From Plutella xylostella (taxonomy: Eukaryota > Arthropoda > Insecta > Lepidoptera > Plutellidae): a stretch of 64,000 nucleotides of DNA. The position numbers were made by a program, and so were the translations under genes. Below the pieces are notes generated by a model. That model did not search any database. It was not told the origin of the DNA and was given only the letters and a program-made list of their open reading frames with translations. Below, one piece after another: positions 22,921-34,646 of the stretch (within the stretch, counting starts at the first letter, position 1; the number at the start of each line of letters is the position of its first letter). The DNA lies in contig NC_063998.1 of the NCBI RefSeq assembly GCF_932276165.1, forward strand, positions 10,738,501-10,802,500. Direction: 5' to 3'.

Positions 22921-23854
22921 GTTTGATGAGTATCAAAGGATGTAAAGATTTTACAAAATGTTCTTAGTTAGAAATCACTGCATGATAACAACAGCATGCT
23001 CGCACCAATGAAACAGTTCCAAGCAGTAAGAAACGACCTGGTGGAAATTCTTGATGTTCCTGTTATAACATCAGATTTCCAGCAAAGCAGTTCCACTGGC
23101 TGAAAGTTAAATTTACAAAAATTAAGAGTGCCTACATAGTTAAAAAATATGAAATTAGCATCAATGCAAATAGTTAATATATCTTACATTTCAATCAGGA
23201 ATGTACAAACGCAGTTTCACTGGAGGTCCTCTGACATGAACTTTAGTCTTAAATTTTACTTAGTAGGTACTTTCTATACCTTGAATTTCATCTTTATATA
23301 ATCATGTGTGATCTGTAACGTTATTTTCAGTCATCCTGATTGGAATCCGAGTTAAGAACTACTTTTTTTTCTCACACTTATATGTATCCAAATCTTCCAT
23401 ATCCATTACTTATAGGATTTGGGGTTGGCTTAGGTTTATAGTTGTTATTATTTCTGTCGTCATTTTTATCTGTGTCTGTATATCTAATTTAAAAGTAATT
23501 TCTGTATTTTGTGATCGATTAACCTCTTGCCAATATATTATGGAGACCACTCTGCAAGGGAACAAAATATTATTGTTATTGAATATATATATTATGTTAA
23601 GAGACTACCTTAAAACTACTACTCTATACACTAACTCACCTTAAAGTTTCCTTGCATCCACCGTGAAATAGTGATCAAGACTCAAGGCGAAGATGAAAAA
23701 AGTTGCAGGAAGATAATTAACTACATTCTACAGGTAACTGAAGGTCGCTGAAACAAATTTATTAGTAAATAGAGGTGATATATTGGAGTACAGTATAGAC
23801 CATAATAGCAATCACACATAATTTACCGTCACATACATCGTGTCTTATATAGTA

Positions 23855-23990
23855 ATCAATCATCATCACCTCAGCTATAGGAAGTTCACTGCTGAACATG
23901 GGGCTCTCCAAATGATTTCTATCTTGCCAGATCGGAGACAGCCCGCATCCAGCGCTTCCCCGGGGACTTGACTAGATCGTCCGTCCGTAT
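23855..23990 (-). repeat. RTE LINE 3' non-coding remnant
   Basis: Plus-strand text ATCATCATCACCTCAGC ... CTGCTGAACATGGGGCTCTC ... CAGCCCGCATCCAGCGC ... CCCCGGGGACTTGACTAG is the reverse complement of a widespread moth RTE 3' segment ending in ATGATGATG. Confidence 0.55.
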
Positions 23991-24103
23991 AGCCGTCTTA
24001 TAAACTATCAATTATCATATAATTATTTATAATATCTATTTACTTACAAGTTTTAAATAATACACAGGGCGAGAGCCGCAATCTGCAGCGCACCACAAAT
24101 TAC

Positions 24104-24121
24104 TTGCATGATGAAGCACAT
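24104..24121 (-). CDS. Weak candidate first exon (signal-peptide start)
   Basis: ATG at 24121 encodes MCFIMQ up to a donor-like CAA-GTAATT; unspliced it would give a hydrophobic 22-residue peptide. TCAGTT, an initiator-like sequence, lies 40 bp upstream. It could be the start of the gene ending at 12312, but this is a guess. Confidence 0.15.
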
Positions 24122-27100
24122 GGTATTTCCTCGATCTCTTCACACGGTTGAACTGAGAGCAAAGACTGGTGTCGGCTGATCAACGCTTCAGACTAAGCCA
24201 CCGCACTCTGTGATTGGAAATAAGTAATACGTTGGCAGTCATTAAATGTTATCTAGAATCGCAGAAACAATTTGTTGTAATGATCGGAAGTATTTGACGT
24301 TGAAGATTTTTTAATTGTAGTTCGTTTTTAGTACACTTATGATTACGGGTCAGAGAAGTTCCGAAAGACTTGCAATGACAAGAAAGTTTGTAGTCATTTG
24401 TCTCCTCAAAAGCGCTGGCCTCCAGACCTGCTGGAAGTGCTGGACAAAGGAGTGGGGACAGGAAGCTGGTAGCGATTGGATGAAGTGACTCGTATCCTGT
24501 GTTCTCGCGGAATGGTGCTTAGTGAGGTAAGCCATCGATTACGTATTAACATAGCACAATATGGCAATGGCAGGTGGATCTTTTTCATTGCTCGTGAGTG
24601 TATGTATATGAGTTCCTTTGGAGACGCTGGATAATGATGGTCCCGTGATGATGATAACGCAGAGCTGATGCGGTCATGAATGGCAATGACACAGTTTCAG
24701 GTTTGACTCTCACTCGACACCTACTGAAAATTTAAACAAAATAAGATGTTAATTGATAGGTGTAGCTGGTTTCATGTGGAGATAATTGTTTTTATATTAA
24801 ATTCTGTTTCCTTCCTAAACACCTATGTATTATCATTATTATCGACATTGTTGTAGTTACCACTTAGTCTTAATGCATACTCGTATTTATTACCTGACAA
24901 CGTCTACTTTACCTCTCTATAATAAGTATGATTCGGAATTAAAACTTGAACTGGGCTATGGTGTGATGGTATTTGATTTGCTTGTATGGGAGAATCTGGA
25001 GAAAGCCCCTCTTGGGTAGGTATACAATTTTGAGTGTCTCCAATTCACCTGCCTAAGGGGGAGATTATAACCTCTCCAGTTATCAATTTGTGTACTTAGT
25101 TGATTGTATGTGTCCCGTATATATTTTAGTATGCTGTGAAATGGTGTGAACAATGAGAATCTATATGTTGATAGCTTTCAAATTATAAGATCATAGTAGA
25201 CACGAGCGGGTGTAGCGAGTGCGTGAATGACTGCTGAAAGGCCAGGGGCTGGTCTATAAAGGTCAGCGGCCAGCTATCAGTATCGTACGCATCGCACCAA
25301 ACTGATTGTCATAAATGTATGGAGAAACGGCGTTGGAAAATCCGATGAAGTGGACGAACTTGTGTGAATTTCTGTACAAATAATGCTGAATGCGATGCGC
25401 CCCTTGTGTATGATACCGATAGGTCGACGCTTACCTTAAGTAGCACAAACCTGAACAAAATTAGCATAACCATCGAGCCCGTCGCACTCCGCAATTCCTG
25501 AAACACTTCTTTCAGTACCCTTTCAGCAGACATATAATTTGAATTCGCCGTTGAAGTGATATTTTAGCGCTTAAATTATTCAACACGCCGTAACGTAATA
25601 CTAGCTTGTCCTGAATAAAATATGGCTATTATGATAATGTGCGGAGGCGCGACCGCGGGACATGCAGTGCGAGGAACAACATCATTCACTCTTTCAGTAA
25701 TAAATATTTAAATAAATAATTTTATTTTGGTAATAATACTTATAACCCTAATTCACTATAGCCACGTATACCCATTAGTGGGTATTTTGTGACATTTTGT
25801 AAGGATTTCGCCAGAATTAGAAGGCGGATTGAGACATTCCCAACTTCCTGAAGTTATCTGATTGTGTAAATGCGATAGCGAGAGACAAGAGCAGGCCCGG
25901 CATAGTTCCTCATAACGTAATTAAAACTTGCCCCATCAGCAACACACTGAGCCGTGGAACAAAACTTTAATTTAATAATTGCTTACCGCCTGACTGTTTA
26001 ACTGAGCGGGACTCATCAGTGCGTAATTGCTATGTCGAATGCGACAGGCGCTGAGGCGTAGCTCATGAGTTCTAGTTTATGTTCTCATCACTCATTACTT
26101 ATTACTCCTGTAATGTAAGAGAATAGATCCATCTATTTATAGCCATTGCTCTGAGTTTAATGAATGGGTAATTTTGATTGTATTCTCAAAAATAGTGAAA
26201 TTCTAAATAAGTTTCTAGTTAAGTAGGAGCCTAAGTACCTACCTAGGTAGGTAGGTACCTACTCTATCTGGATCTTCTTGGAATGGTGCTCTAGTACAGG
26301 AACAAGTACCTATGAATTTTATGTCTCTTCGACAATCGTGTTTTTTTCTGTGGTGTTCTACTGGAAAGGTAAGTTGGAACTTAATGAAAATCTAAACGAT
26401 GATGTTCTAGTGTATTTTTTCTGTAAACATGTACTTTTTCCTGTTTTTCAAAGTTATTTTATCTGATATTTTTATTGCACAAAGTTTTCCCGAGTGGTAG
26501 CGATACATCCTATGAATATTAAAAAGCTGTTCGATCATTTTTGTATGGTATAATAAAAGGTGTATTCCAGAGGCGGGCTTTGATAGTTCCAAAGCTTCCG
26601 TTTTCATATCTATCTATGTACCTAGTAACCAGCAATTTCATAAAAAATACAATCACTGTTAGGAAAACCATCGGTATCCTATCGACACTAGGTTATTTAT
26701 TATTAAACACTAGCTTTTCCGCGTGAGCTTTGCCTTTAAAGAGTTTCCCATGGGAATTCTGGGATATAGAAATGTAGTCTCCCCGATTAGATAGGTTGCG
26801 CGAACCCTGGGCAGTCTGTGACTGAAAACTTATCTGACCGGCTAATCCTTTTACTTCGCTGAAAAGAAGAACCATGCAAGTTCAACTACATAGGTACTTA
26901 AGTACTTAAATTGTAATCGAAACACATGATAAACCAATAAGTAGTGCTTAAGCGAATTTGTGAATAGTTGCTAGTGACCTAGGCGACCTGCACACAGCTA
27001 GCGGGTAGAGGTCAACGACATTCGCCCAGTTTCGTGACAATCAATGAAATATTCGCTCGGATATTTGGAGCCGGTTGCTGTGGCCGAGTGTTTGTGGAAC

Positions 27101-27358
27101 TATGTCCTTGCTTTCTCAAGTGGGGCCAGGAACATAGCGTTTATTTCTTCGCGAAGGCCCTAGAGACAGCTGTTAGACCCGATGACATCTCTAGCTCTCA
27201 TCTTCGGCGGAAATTATTACTGAATTTCCGGAAATACTTTCCCAAGGAGCACCAAAACACAACACTTTGACTTGACCCTGCCTTTGGCCTACGATCGTAC
27301 TGAGCTGGCTAATAAATGTTTGAATATGGATATGGATTATCCTTGCTGGTTTATCTAA

Positions 27359-27459
27359 GGCCCTATATAGATAGAAAGCTGCCGCTTATCAGCGCTGGTT
27401 TGGAAATACTTAGTATGAATCTGACAGAGCTTTAGCCAGCTTTCTTTCTGTATAGGACC
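27359..27459. mobile_element. PIF/Harbinger-like MITE
   Basis: 101 bp with imperfect terminal repeats GGCCCTATATAGATAGAAAG and the complement of CTTTCTTTCTGTATAGGACC, flanked by TAA on each side (27356-27358 and 27460-27462). A 3-bp TWA duplication is characteristic of PIF/Harbinger. Confidence 0.7.
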
Positions 27460-29312
27460 TAATTAAAGATTAATAAAGTCGTAAAATTTAGTAGTGGTCC
27501 TACTTCGTGGCCCCCGCCGCCTCATGCAGCGGCAGCGGATAATCTCGTACACACTTTCGATCGCTTTATTTATATTTTAACACGGTTTTATTCAACTGAT
27601 TTATGGGATTGAATATTTATCTTTCATTTACTATCGTGCAAATTAATGTGTAGCAAGTTACAAGATCATTAGGTTGGGTTGTTGTGATTTCGTACCTATT
27701 TTTGTGAATGTTTAAATGTTGCGTTTTCCCCATAGTCATTATCATCATCATCATCATCTAACACAACTTTACATCTGCAAACTTCTAGCGAATGCCACCA
27801 CTTGTTGGCTCTCCTCATTTTTAATTAACAAGAATTAGAGTTCCATAGTTACATAATATGTGTATGTATGTATGTGTAAACTGGTTCAAATAATCTGTAC
27901 GACTCTAAAATACCTTTTTTTAATATGTGTGATGTCTTCATTAGCCAAGAACGGTCTATTTCTGGATTTTCTGGTCATAGGCTTCTCGTAAAGAGAAGAC
28001 ATTATGTGATTATAAAAAAATAATTGATAAATGAATAGAGTAGTGTCGAGTTGGTCCGGAGCCGCGTGCTCTACCGGTCGGCGACATATTTTATTGAACA
28101 GTATTTGACCACAACTTGCTCCCACTAGAAGGTTATTAAAATCAATAAAATAAAAACTTCACTAACACTTAAAGTGCCCAACATTAAAAGTGCTATTGAT
28201 ATCTGTGAAATTTTGTGATTTATCCGTTTTGTTATTAATTAAAGTAAGTACGTACCTACGTTGGAATACTAAAAAAATAATAAATACTGCGGTAAAACCT
28301 CAAGTTTACCGTTCAGGTTTTATTAGATTCGTAAAAGTTTATTTTTAACCGAGTAGCCCGTCTTATTACTAAAGTACGATCTCTTAATTTTATAACATGA
28401 TAAATATTTACTTAAAAATACATATCCATATCTAATATTATACATATTTCCTACCTTTAAGTAGTAAACATTTATATTGCTGCTTTTAACTCCTTAATCA
28501 TATACTTAACGTTCGTTCTCATTTCATGAAGATAAAAGTCTATACTTAAGTTAATAAATGTATAGTTATGGTAATGTAATATAGGAGCATCATTATTTTA
28601 ATAGGTTTCGTTAGTTCGATACCTAGTTGGATTTATAACAACTTCATTGAGATACATGTATTAAAACCAAGTGTACTTATGTGTCGTTATTATGGGTGGT
28701 CAGTAGGAGAGTGAACGGTTCATATCCGACATACTCACGTACTTGCTTCCTTTTTGGGACTTCGTGTGACTAAGGAATGCGATGTAGCCTCGTGACATTG
28801 AACTGATAATCATGTTTATATTTGGACCAACTTCATACAAGGTGTACCTGATAAGGGATCGATGGGTCGATGTTCTTCCATTAATTGCCACGCTAAGCTG
28901 CTATAACTTTATTAAAATAACTCTATATTTATAATTACTTAAAAATAGGCAAAATTGCATTGCAACATTTGCAACGCTGCTGACAATAACATTGGGATCA
29001 TCCTCAAATAATGTAATTAGCAATTATGACGAGAATATCCAATTAACAAGAACATGCAATTACGCGAGCAACATCGGATTGTTCTAATTAGAATCGTAAT
29101 GGCGATGACCAGGTACTGTCGGGGACAGAACACCCAGGACGGCGGTGTAAGTTTCGGAAACTTCTAAACCTTCTATCTCGGGGAAGTTGTGAAAACCTAC
29201 ATTACAAACAACATAAAATAATCAGGGTTAATAAAATTAAACCAAACAACCTTACGACGCAGGACTCAAATTTCAAAGCATTCCATAATCCTGTTGACCT
29301 TTTCCCTCCCAT

Positions 29313-29358
29313 TTCCCCCGCACCCCCCGCAGCCCCCGCACCCCCCGCAGCCCCCGGA
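29313..29358. repeat. C-rich short tandem repeat
   Basis: Two and a half units of CCCCCGCACCCCCCGCAG (18 bp). Confidence 0.8.
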
Positions 29359-29687
29359 GCCCGAGCTGGTGCTTCCTAGAACGAATTAACATATCCTCAT
29401 TGTCCGCCGCCGGACAGAATGGCCTGAAATTGATATTTACGCCCTTTGTTGGTCGCTTCATATTATTTTTAGAATGCTGGCACGTGAATTTAGGGCTATA
29501 AATAAGTTAATGAATTTAGCGACAGCCTGATCCAGTGTATGCCTCATTATTAGACAATATTATGCTTCAGACACCAACTGCGGCATTGTACCTACTTACG
29601 ATTTACAGCCCAACCACCAACCAACTTTTTATAATCTCTAAACTCCTATTACTATATATAATTATTATTATTATTGCTTAACTCCAG

Positions 29688-30272
29688 ATGCTGTTCCTGG
29701 TGCTGCTGCTAGCTCTGACCCTGAGCCCCCCTGCCTGCCCCACCCCCGTGCACCCGCTCGCCAGGCGGTCACCGATAGACCTGAAAGCCAAGCCGACTCA
29801 GGCGTCTCAGCCAATCATCACGCACAACCACATCCAAACCGACCGAAAACCGAAGGCACCATTCATACCAGCGCAGCACCAGTTGTACATACCTCCGCAT
29901 TTGTTAGTATTACCGGCGCGGTCCAACGTGCGCCACAGTTCCGTTCACACTGACGTTCACCACATCTCCAACGGTCATGTGAAGATTCCTGTGGTGACGC
30001 AGACGGTGCACCACAGCTCGTCCAACATCACGCACCCTGGGCCGGTGTTGGTGCACCACTACGAACCAGTGTTGGTGCACGACCTGTCTGTGATCCCCCT
30101 GCACCGGGCGACCCGGCCGGGACCGCCGGGGCAGCCCCGGGCGGCGGCAAGGAGCGGCTTCGAGCAGCCGGGGGGCTTCGTACCCTTCCCCTACTTCGGG
30201 GGCTACGGCGCGGGGCTCCGCTACGGGGGCCACGGCGCCGGACACGGGTTCTATGTCGCCGGGTTCAGATAG
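29688..30272 (+). CDS. Secreted His- and Gly-rich protein (cuticular-type)
   Basis: A 194-residue frame. It starts with a clear signal peptide (MLFLVLLLALTLSPPACP) and a probable dibasic site (LARRSP). Residues 40-140 are rich in His, Val and Pro with HH pairs (VHTDVHHISNGHVKI, TQTVHHSSSNITHPGPV, VLVHHYEPVLVHDL), and the C-terminal 40 residues are Gly/Tyr/Phe-rich (YFGGYGAGLRYGGHGAGHGF). No Rebers-Riddiford chitin-binding motif and no cysteine pattern is present. Such low-complexity secreted proteins in insects are often structural parts of cuticle or egg covering; that role is inferred. ATTGCTTAACTCCAG directly before the ATG looks like a splice acceptor, so a 5' UTR exon probably lies upstream. 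AATAAA is at about 30511-30516. High GC in the C-terminal third contrasts with the flanks. A TIR element follows at 30645. Confidence 0.72.
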   Translation: MLFLVLLLALTLSPPACPTPVHPLARRSPIDLKAKPTQASQPIITHNHIQTDRKPKAPFIPAQHQLYIPPHLLVLPARSNVRHSSVHTDVHHISNGHVKIPVVTQTVHHSSSNITHPGPVLVHHYEPVLVHDLSVIPLHRATRPGPPGQPRAAARSGFEQPGGFVPFPYFGGYGAGLRYGGHGAGHGFYVAGFR

Positions 30273-31592
30273 TCAATGAGAGTTGTGTGTGGAAGTGGTT
30301 TTCTTTGATCCGTGCCTATAGTGCGTGTTTACATCGGGGGTCGGCGGCTATTCAGGAGCGCGGAAGCGAAGCACAGAAATCTCTGAAGGTTGTTTTGTTT
30401 TGATTGCTCAAAGTTACCGGTTAATGTTTATTTGATTAGAAAGTAATTAAGTATTTAATATTATTTATTTATTTACAGGATTGCCATAAAATAATTATCA
30501 ATTGAATCAAAATAAATGTAACTGTGAACTTACTAACTACTTTTAGAGTTTTTTTTTCATCTCATACAATAAATTTATGTCGGTACCAAGCGGATAGATC
30601 GATTGAAATTCGCCTTAGTTTCATGACCATATTTTTCAGTTGCCCGAGCACAGGATTCGAAACCTCCGTTTACGTTGCGTATCGTCAAATGTCACTGTCA
30701 AAATGTAAGGCAAATTTGTTAGTTCCAAAAGTGGCATTTGTTTTTTCCATGTTATGTGGAATTTCACCAAACGCTAAACGTATTTAGTAGCCTGTCATAC
30801 GTCTGTCAGTTAGTACAAAATGTATTTAAAATTTGATTTAAATACGTTTAGCGTTTGGTAAAAGTGACCCTTCGTGTAGATTCGAAAATAGTATCGAATC
30901 CTATGCTCGCGACACAGTGTCACAACTTCAGTCAGCTCTTTTTACGTTATGGTCAGCTTAGATTTAGATATTCTGAGTGATTAGTTACACTGCACTAGAA
31001 GTAGTACTAGAATACGGCTGAAAACTGTGTTTAGTGTTTCAGGAAACCTAGCCCGCTGGAAGTGACACTTAAAACGTTTTGAAATCGAAACTCATTCTCA
31101 CGAAAACACGAGCTGTTTACAATGCGGCTCAAACTCTAACTAACACATAGGTCATAGGATCAAACACTAACTTATTTGTTCTCTCTAGGTCTAACATACA
31201 GTTTAAATTTAGGCTTTTTAAATAAATGTATAGGTCTTCAGCAGCTCTAATATTATACTCATAGATTATCTAGCTTTCTAGTCAGGTTGCACCTTCGTAA
31301 AACCAATCCTATACTGTGACAAGGTCCCAGTGAATGCCATAGAAAACCCCAAGTTCAAAGATAAACAAATAAATAAAAAACATTGTCATATTTGTAAAGT
31401 GATTGATGTTACGGGTGAAGTCAAGTTGTTATCAGCCAGTCATTTGGAGTCAGTGTGAGTTGTTAGTGCACTGCGACCACACTTGCAGTTTGTAACTGAT
31501 TGTTATACAGATTGGTGATATTTAACTATAGAAAGTAAACACAAAGTTTTGTTAAATACGGAAGAATTGTTAAATTTCTGAAGATTTTAACG
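30273..31592. other. Intergenic stretch with one MITE and the lectin 5' region
   Basis: Holds the TIR element at 30645-30909. Near 31450 is GTCAGTGTGAG, an arthropod-type initiator (TCAGTG), about 143 bp before the lectin ATG; no TATA box is near it. No other gene is seen. Confidence 0.5.
30645..30909. mobile_element. TIR element, copy 1 of a local pair
   Basis: 265 bp with terminal repeats CGAGCACAGGATTCGA / TCGAATCCTATGCTCG. Inside is a second inverted repeat, ACCAAACGCTAAACGTATTT and AAATACGTTTAGCGTTTGGT. The close relative lies at 50455-50729. No transposase and no clear target duplication. Confidence 0.75.
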
Positions 31593-33970
31593 ATGAGGTA
31601 AGTGAATATTTGCATGTAATCTTGACTTTCACGTTTAATGCTGGGATGCGTTTTCAGGTAAAAGTGAAGTTTTAACTTATAGTCTACCTGTACCAGTGAA
31701 ACTATACTTACTTATGTTATACTATTTTCATGTTTCATACTGTTGCATTCATTTAAGGATTTGTTTAATTTCACTAAGAATATGTACAATAAAATAACTA
31801 TTCTACTGCATTCACTGAAAACAACATCAGACCTTGAAAGTAACTTTAAAAAAAGCAAAATAGATTACGGCAAATGGTCTAACATTTTTTAATCTCTTTG
31901 ACCTAGGTAGTCTGGAGTCTACCGACATGACTGCCATATTAATGATGAGCCCGCATCAGTTTCAGTCATTTTTACATGATTTACATTTCAGATCGGCTTG
32001 TGTTTGTGTTTCGCTGCTGGTGATGATGATGACAGACTCTCTGGCCTCGCCAGGCGATACTGACATCGACAGTGCAGGTAAAATATTCACCTAGGTATAG
32101 GTACTCAGGTATAACTGCGTGTAGCAACACAGTTATTTAAGGTGTAGGATTCAATTCGTCGCAGATACAGCTTGATACTAACAAGGAATTTTAAGTGCTT
32201 ACTCTGAAACAGTTCATTATTAAATTCTTAATTTATATAGGTACCTACCTATGTAAGTACTTATTATATTTATTGTGTATTGTTGATACCTACTGAAGAT
32301 GTATTTACTTTACTATTGTAATGATCGAAGTCATTTTCTGTTCCGATAAGAGATCGCTTGACCCATATTCTTAGTAAATTAATGTTACCGTTTATTTATC
32401 AACAAACCGATATATTTTTATAATAATATTAGTTACTAATAATGCTAGAATCGCAGTCCATATCTTAGAGATTTCAATCAAAGCTAACCATAAACAACAT
32501 TTAAAGGTAAGGACGGACGCATCGCATTTAGTATATAGTTATTTTGTTGTTTAAATTTCTCACAAGTGCCACCACTTCATCCTTAATCTTCGACGCCGTT
32601 TCTCCATGCATTTATTAAAAATCCTTACCTTAATCCTCTTCCTCACAGAGCCAGTTCCCCTGACCCCCGGCGCTGCCTACACGCACTACCCGTCAGTGCG
32701 GCGCCAGTACCGTCTGGAGTACCGGGCCGCCGACTGGCACACCGCGCGCCGCCGCTGCCGCCGCCAGGGCGCGCAGCTCGCCGTGCCGGAGACACAGGTA
32801 GACTGGAGATAGCCAGAGACACAGGTAGGCTAAAGATAGCCAGAGACACAGGTAGACTGCAGATAGCCAGAGACACAGGTAGACTGGAGAAAGCCAGAGA
32901 AACAGGTAGACTAGAGATAGACAGGTTGCATTGCTTGACGTTGGCCAATGTGTGGTCTATTGATAGGCAGCAACCGTTTAAGTACGATGCTGGATATTGG
33001 CCAAGGTGTGGAATCTTGAGGGAAGCCGTTGAGCAATGACTGAAATAGGCTATTTTAAAAAAAGGGTTATTATTATCACCTTCTTCTCTTATGCTGCCCC
33101 CTGAAAACAAACCTTCTATGTTACAGGACCAATTCGATATCCTGCAAAGAATAGTCCGTGCGATGCACTACCCGAATGTGACCGGCACCGACTACAAGCT
33201 GATGGCCTGGGTCGGAGTCAGCAGCCTCGACGACTATTCCGTCTGGAGGAATGTTTATGGTCAGTAAAGTCTACTTTTAACTGCAATAAGTACCTACTAT
33301 ACTAAGAGGATACCTAGTCGAAGAACTGAAAAACAATTTTCGTACGAAAATATCTCAAATCGTATTTTAATTTCAGGTAAAAACATAATGGATACCAATT
33401 TCCACACGTGGTCCGGAGATAACGGTAAAACAAGGTGAGACAAATGTGAGACAACTACAATCGGATTCAAAACATACAATCCATGTAGTTATCCCTATAT
33501 AACCTTGCCTTTTTATGATGTTGTCTCTTTTGGCGGTCCCTTCTTATAGTGTGTCGGTGACAAACACTAGAGGTCATACAAGGTTTGTCAAAGTGATCAT
33601 AGCCAGTCAGAATAGCCACTAACTGCCCAACCGCCCAGGGTGCGCCATTCTTCTTCTTCTTCTAGTGCCTCTGCACTACTGGAGGTTGGCGGTCAGCTCT
33701 GCATAGGCGAAGAATAGAGAGGAGTACCTATACTCCTCTCTATTCTTCGCCAAGCGCATCAGCTGTTCTACGCTGGCCACTACCGTCCATTCTCTTAGCG
33801 TCATTGTCTGATGATGATGATCATGTCTTGTCTGATAATGATGATGTCTTGTATTTTCCAGTGACAACCCCCGGGAACCGCACTGCGCTGGCGTGGACGC
33901 CACCAACGCGGGCCTGCGCGACTGGTGGTGCCACCGCCCGCTCGTCTACATCTGCGAGATCAGGGTTTAA
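31593..33970 (+). CDS. Single-domain C-type lectin, six coding exons
   Basis: Coding exons: 31593-31597, 31992-32077, 32649-32797, 33127-33259, 33377-33434, 33862-33970; all junctions are GT-AG and phases agree. The product is 179 residues. Residues 1-18 or so form a signal peptide (MRSACVCVSLLVMMMTDSLA). The lectin domain follows: RQYRLEYRAADWHTARRRC (first helix and first Cys), QLAVPETQ, LMAWVGVSS (the WIG strand), VYGKNIMDTNFHTWSGDN, REPHCAGVD, LRDWWCHRPLVYICEI. Four conserved Cys form the usual two disulphides. There is no EPN or QPD sugar/Ca motif and the WND triplet is replaced by LRD, so calcium-dependent sugar binding of the canonical kind is doubtful. Insect lectins of this form are secreted into haemolymph and act in recognition, clotting or haemocyte behaviour. 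AATAAA is at 33982-33987, only 12 bp after the stop. The third exon's donor lies at the start of a 27-bp tandem repeat. Confidence 0.9.
32791..32925 (+). repeat. 27-bp tandem repeat duplicating a splice donor
   Basis: Five units starting at 32791, 32818, 32845, 32872 and 32899, each with GAGACACAG (GAAACAG in the last) followed by GTAGRC. The first unit spans the exon-intron junction of lectin exon 3, so the donor is copied four more times into the intron. 27 bp is in frame, but each unit carries TAG, so use of a later donor would truncate the protein. Confidence 0.92.
33706..33751. repeat. Perfect 21-bp-arm hairpin in the last lectin intron
   Basis: GGCGAAGAATAGAGAGGAGT plus A, loop CCTA, then the exact reverse complement. 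Preceding text (TTCTTCTTCTAGTGCCTCTG) resembles a moth LINE/SINE end. Confidence 0.9.
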
Positions 33971-34280
33971 ATCTGGGAATCAATAAAATTTCATGTTTTA
34001 AAACACTGTTGTTTAGTTGAAGGCCTTCATGAATATAGGACCCTACAGTTACTTTAGACGAGAATCCACATTGTGACCGGCCTATCTGCTAAAGACCAAG
34101 ATTATCTGAAAGGTTAGAATAAAATTTCGATATAAATGTAAAAGAAAATGGTCCTAATAAAACTTTCAAAGATTAGGGACTAAAGTTAATGCAATAAACC
34201 CGCTTGTTCCTCTACCTGGTACTATTATAGTTATTATTCTGTGGTGTAGGTATTTTCTGAAAATAAAAAGTGTGTTAAAC

Positions 34281-34352
34281 TGACATCTAGTGCTAAATAG
34301 CAGAACTTTTACACGTCAACGATTTCAGCGACATCTATTGAGGAGTAGCAAT
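34281..34352. promoter_or_regulatory. Two copies of a CATCTAGTG element before the mRpS12 promoter
   Basis: TGACATCTAGTGCTAAATAG with CAGAACTTTTACA (34281-34313) and a weaker copy CGACATCTATTGAGGAGTAG (34329-34348). A third, CGCCATCTAGTGTTGAGTAG, lies at 62702-62721 before the Smaug-like exon. The core resembles the reverse of the CTCF consensus. Confidence 0.4.
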
Positions 34353-34646
34353 AAAACCCGTCTATATAATTTTCTATTCTAGCAACATTTTACTAGCTGT
34401 CATATTGATATGTCAAAATCATATGTCAAAGTGAAACCCAAAATATTTGAGGTTATGAAATAAAAATCAACAAGAGTGTTTTAATTTAGTTTTAATAATT
34501 TATTCTAAATCGAAGGTAAATAACATTTGCCAAATCGATTTAGTAATATATATCCTAAGGTAAGTTAATATTGTTTAAGAAGTGATACATAATTATGAAG
34601 ATGGCAAACTGAAACCCCAACTGAATGTTTACTTATTTTCTTTCAG

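Larger units (their letters stand above)
22176..29687. other. Long non-coding stretch with small elements
   Basis: Contains hairpin MITEs (22841-22920, 24561-24602), an RTE 3' remnant on the minus strand (about 23860-23985), a PIF-like MITE (27359-27459), a LINE-like 3' end at about 27270-27345 (AATAAATGTTTGAATATGG) and a C-rich tandem repeat (29313-29358). A TATAAA (25255-25260) with ATCAGT 20 bp downstream could be a plus-strand core promoter, but no credible product follows. A minus-strand open frame from 25533 ends at a good donor (CTTAAG, GTAAGC at about 25438) and could be a 5' exon; support is weak. A 78-codon open frame at 27034-27270 is unassigned. Confidence 0.45.

Noticed and set aside
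32791..32925. CRISPR-like spacing of repeats
   Set aside because: Eukaryotic DNA; units are directly adjacent with no unique spacers, so it is a plain tandem repeat.
32643..33110. 155-codon minus-strand frame with repeated SSLPVSLA
   Set aside because: It is simply the translation of the 27-bp tandem repeat at 32791-32925 in the wrong strand, plus antisense of lectin exon 3.
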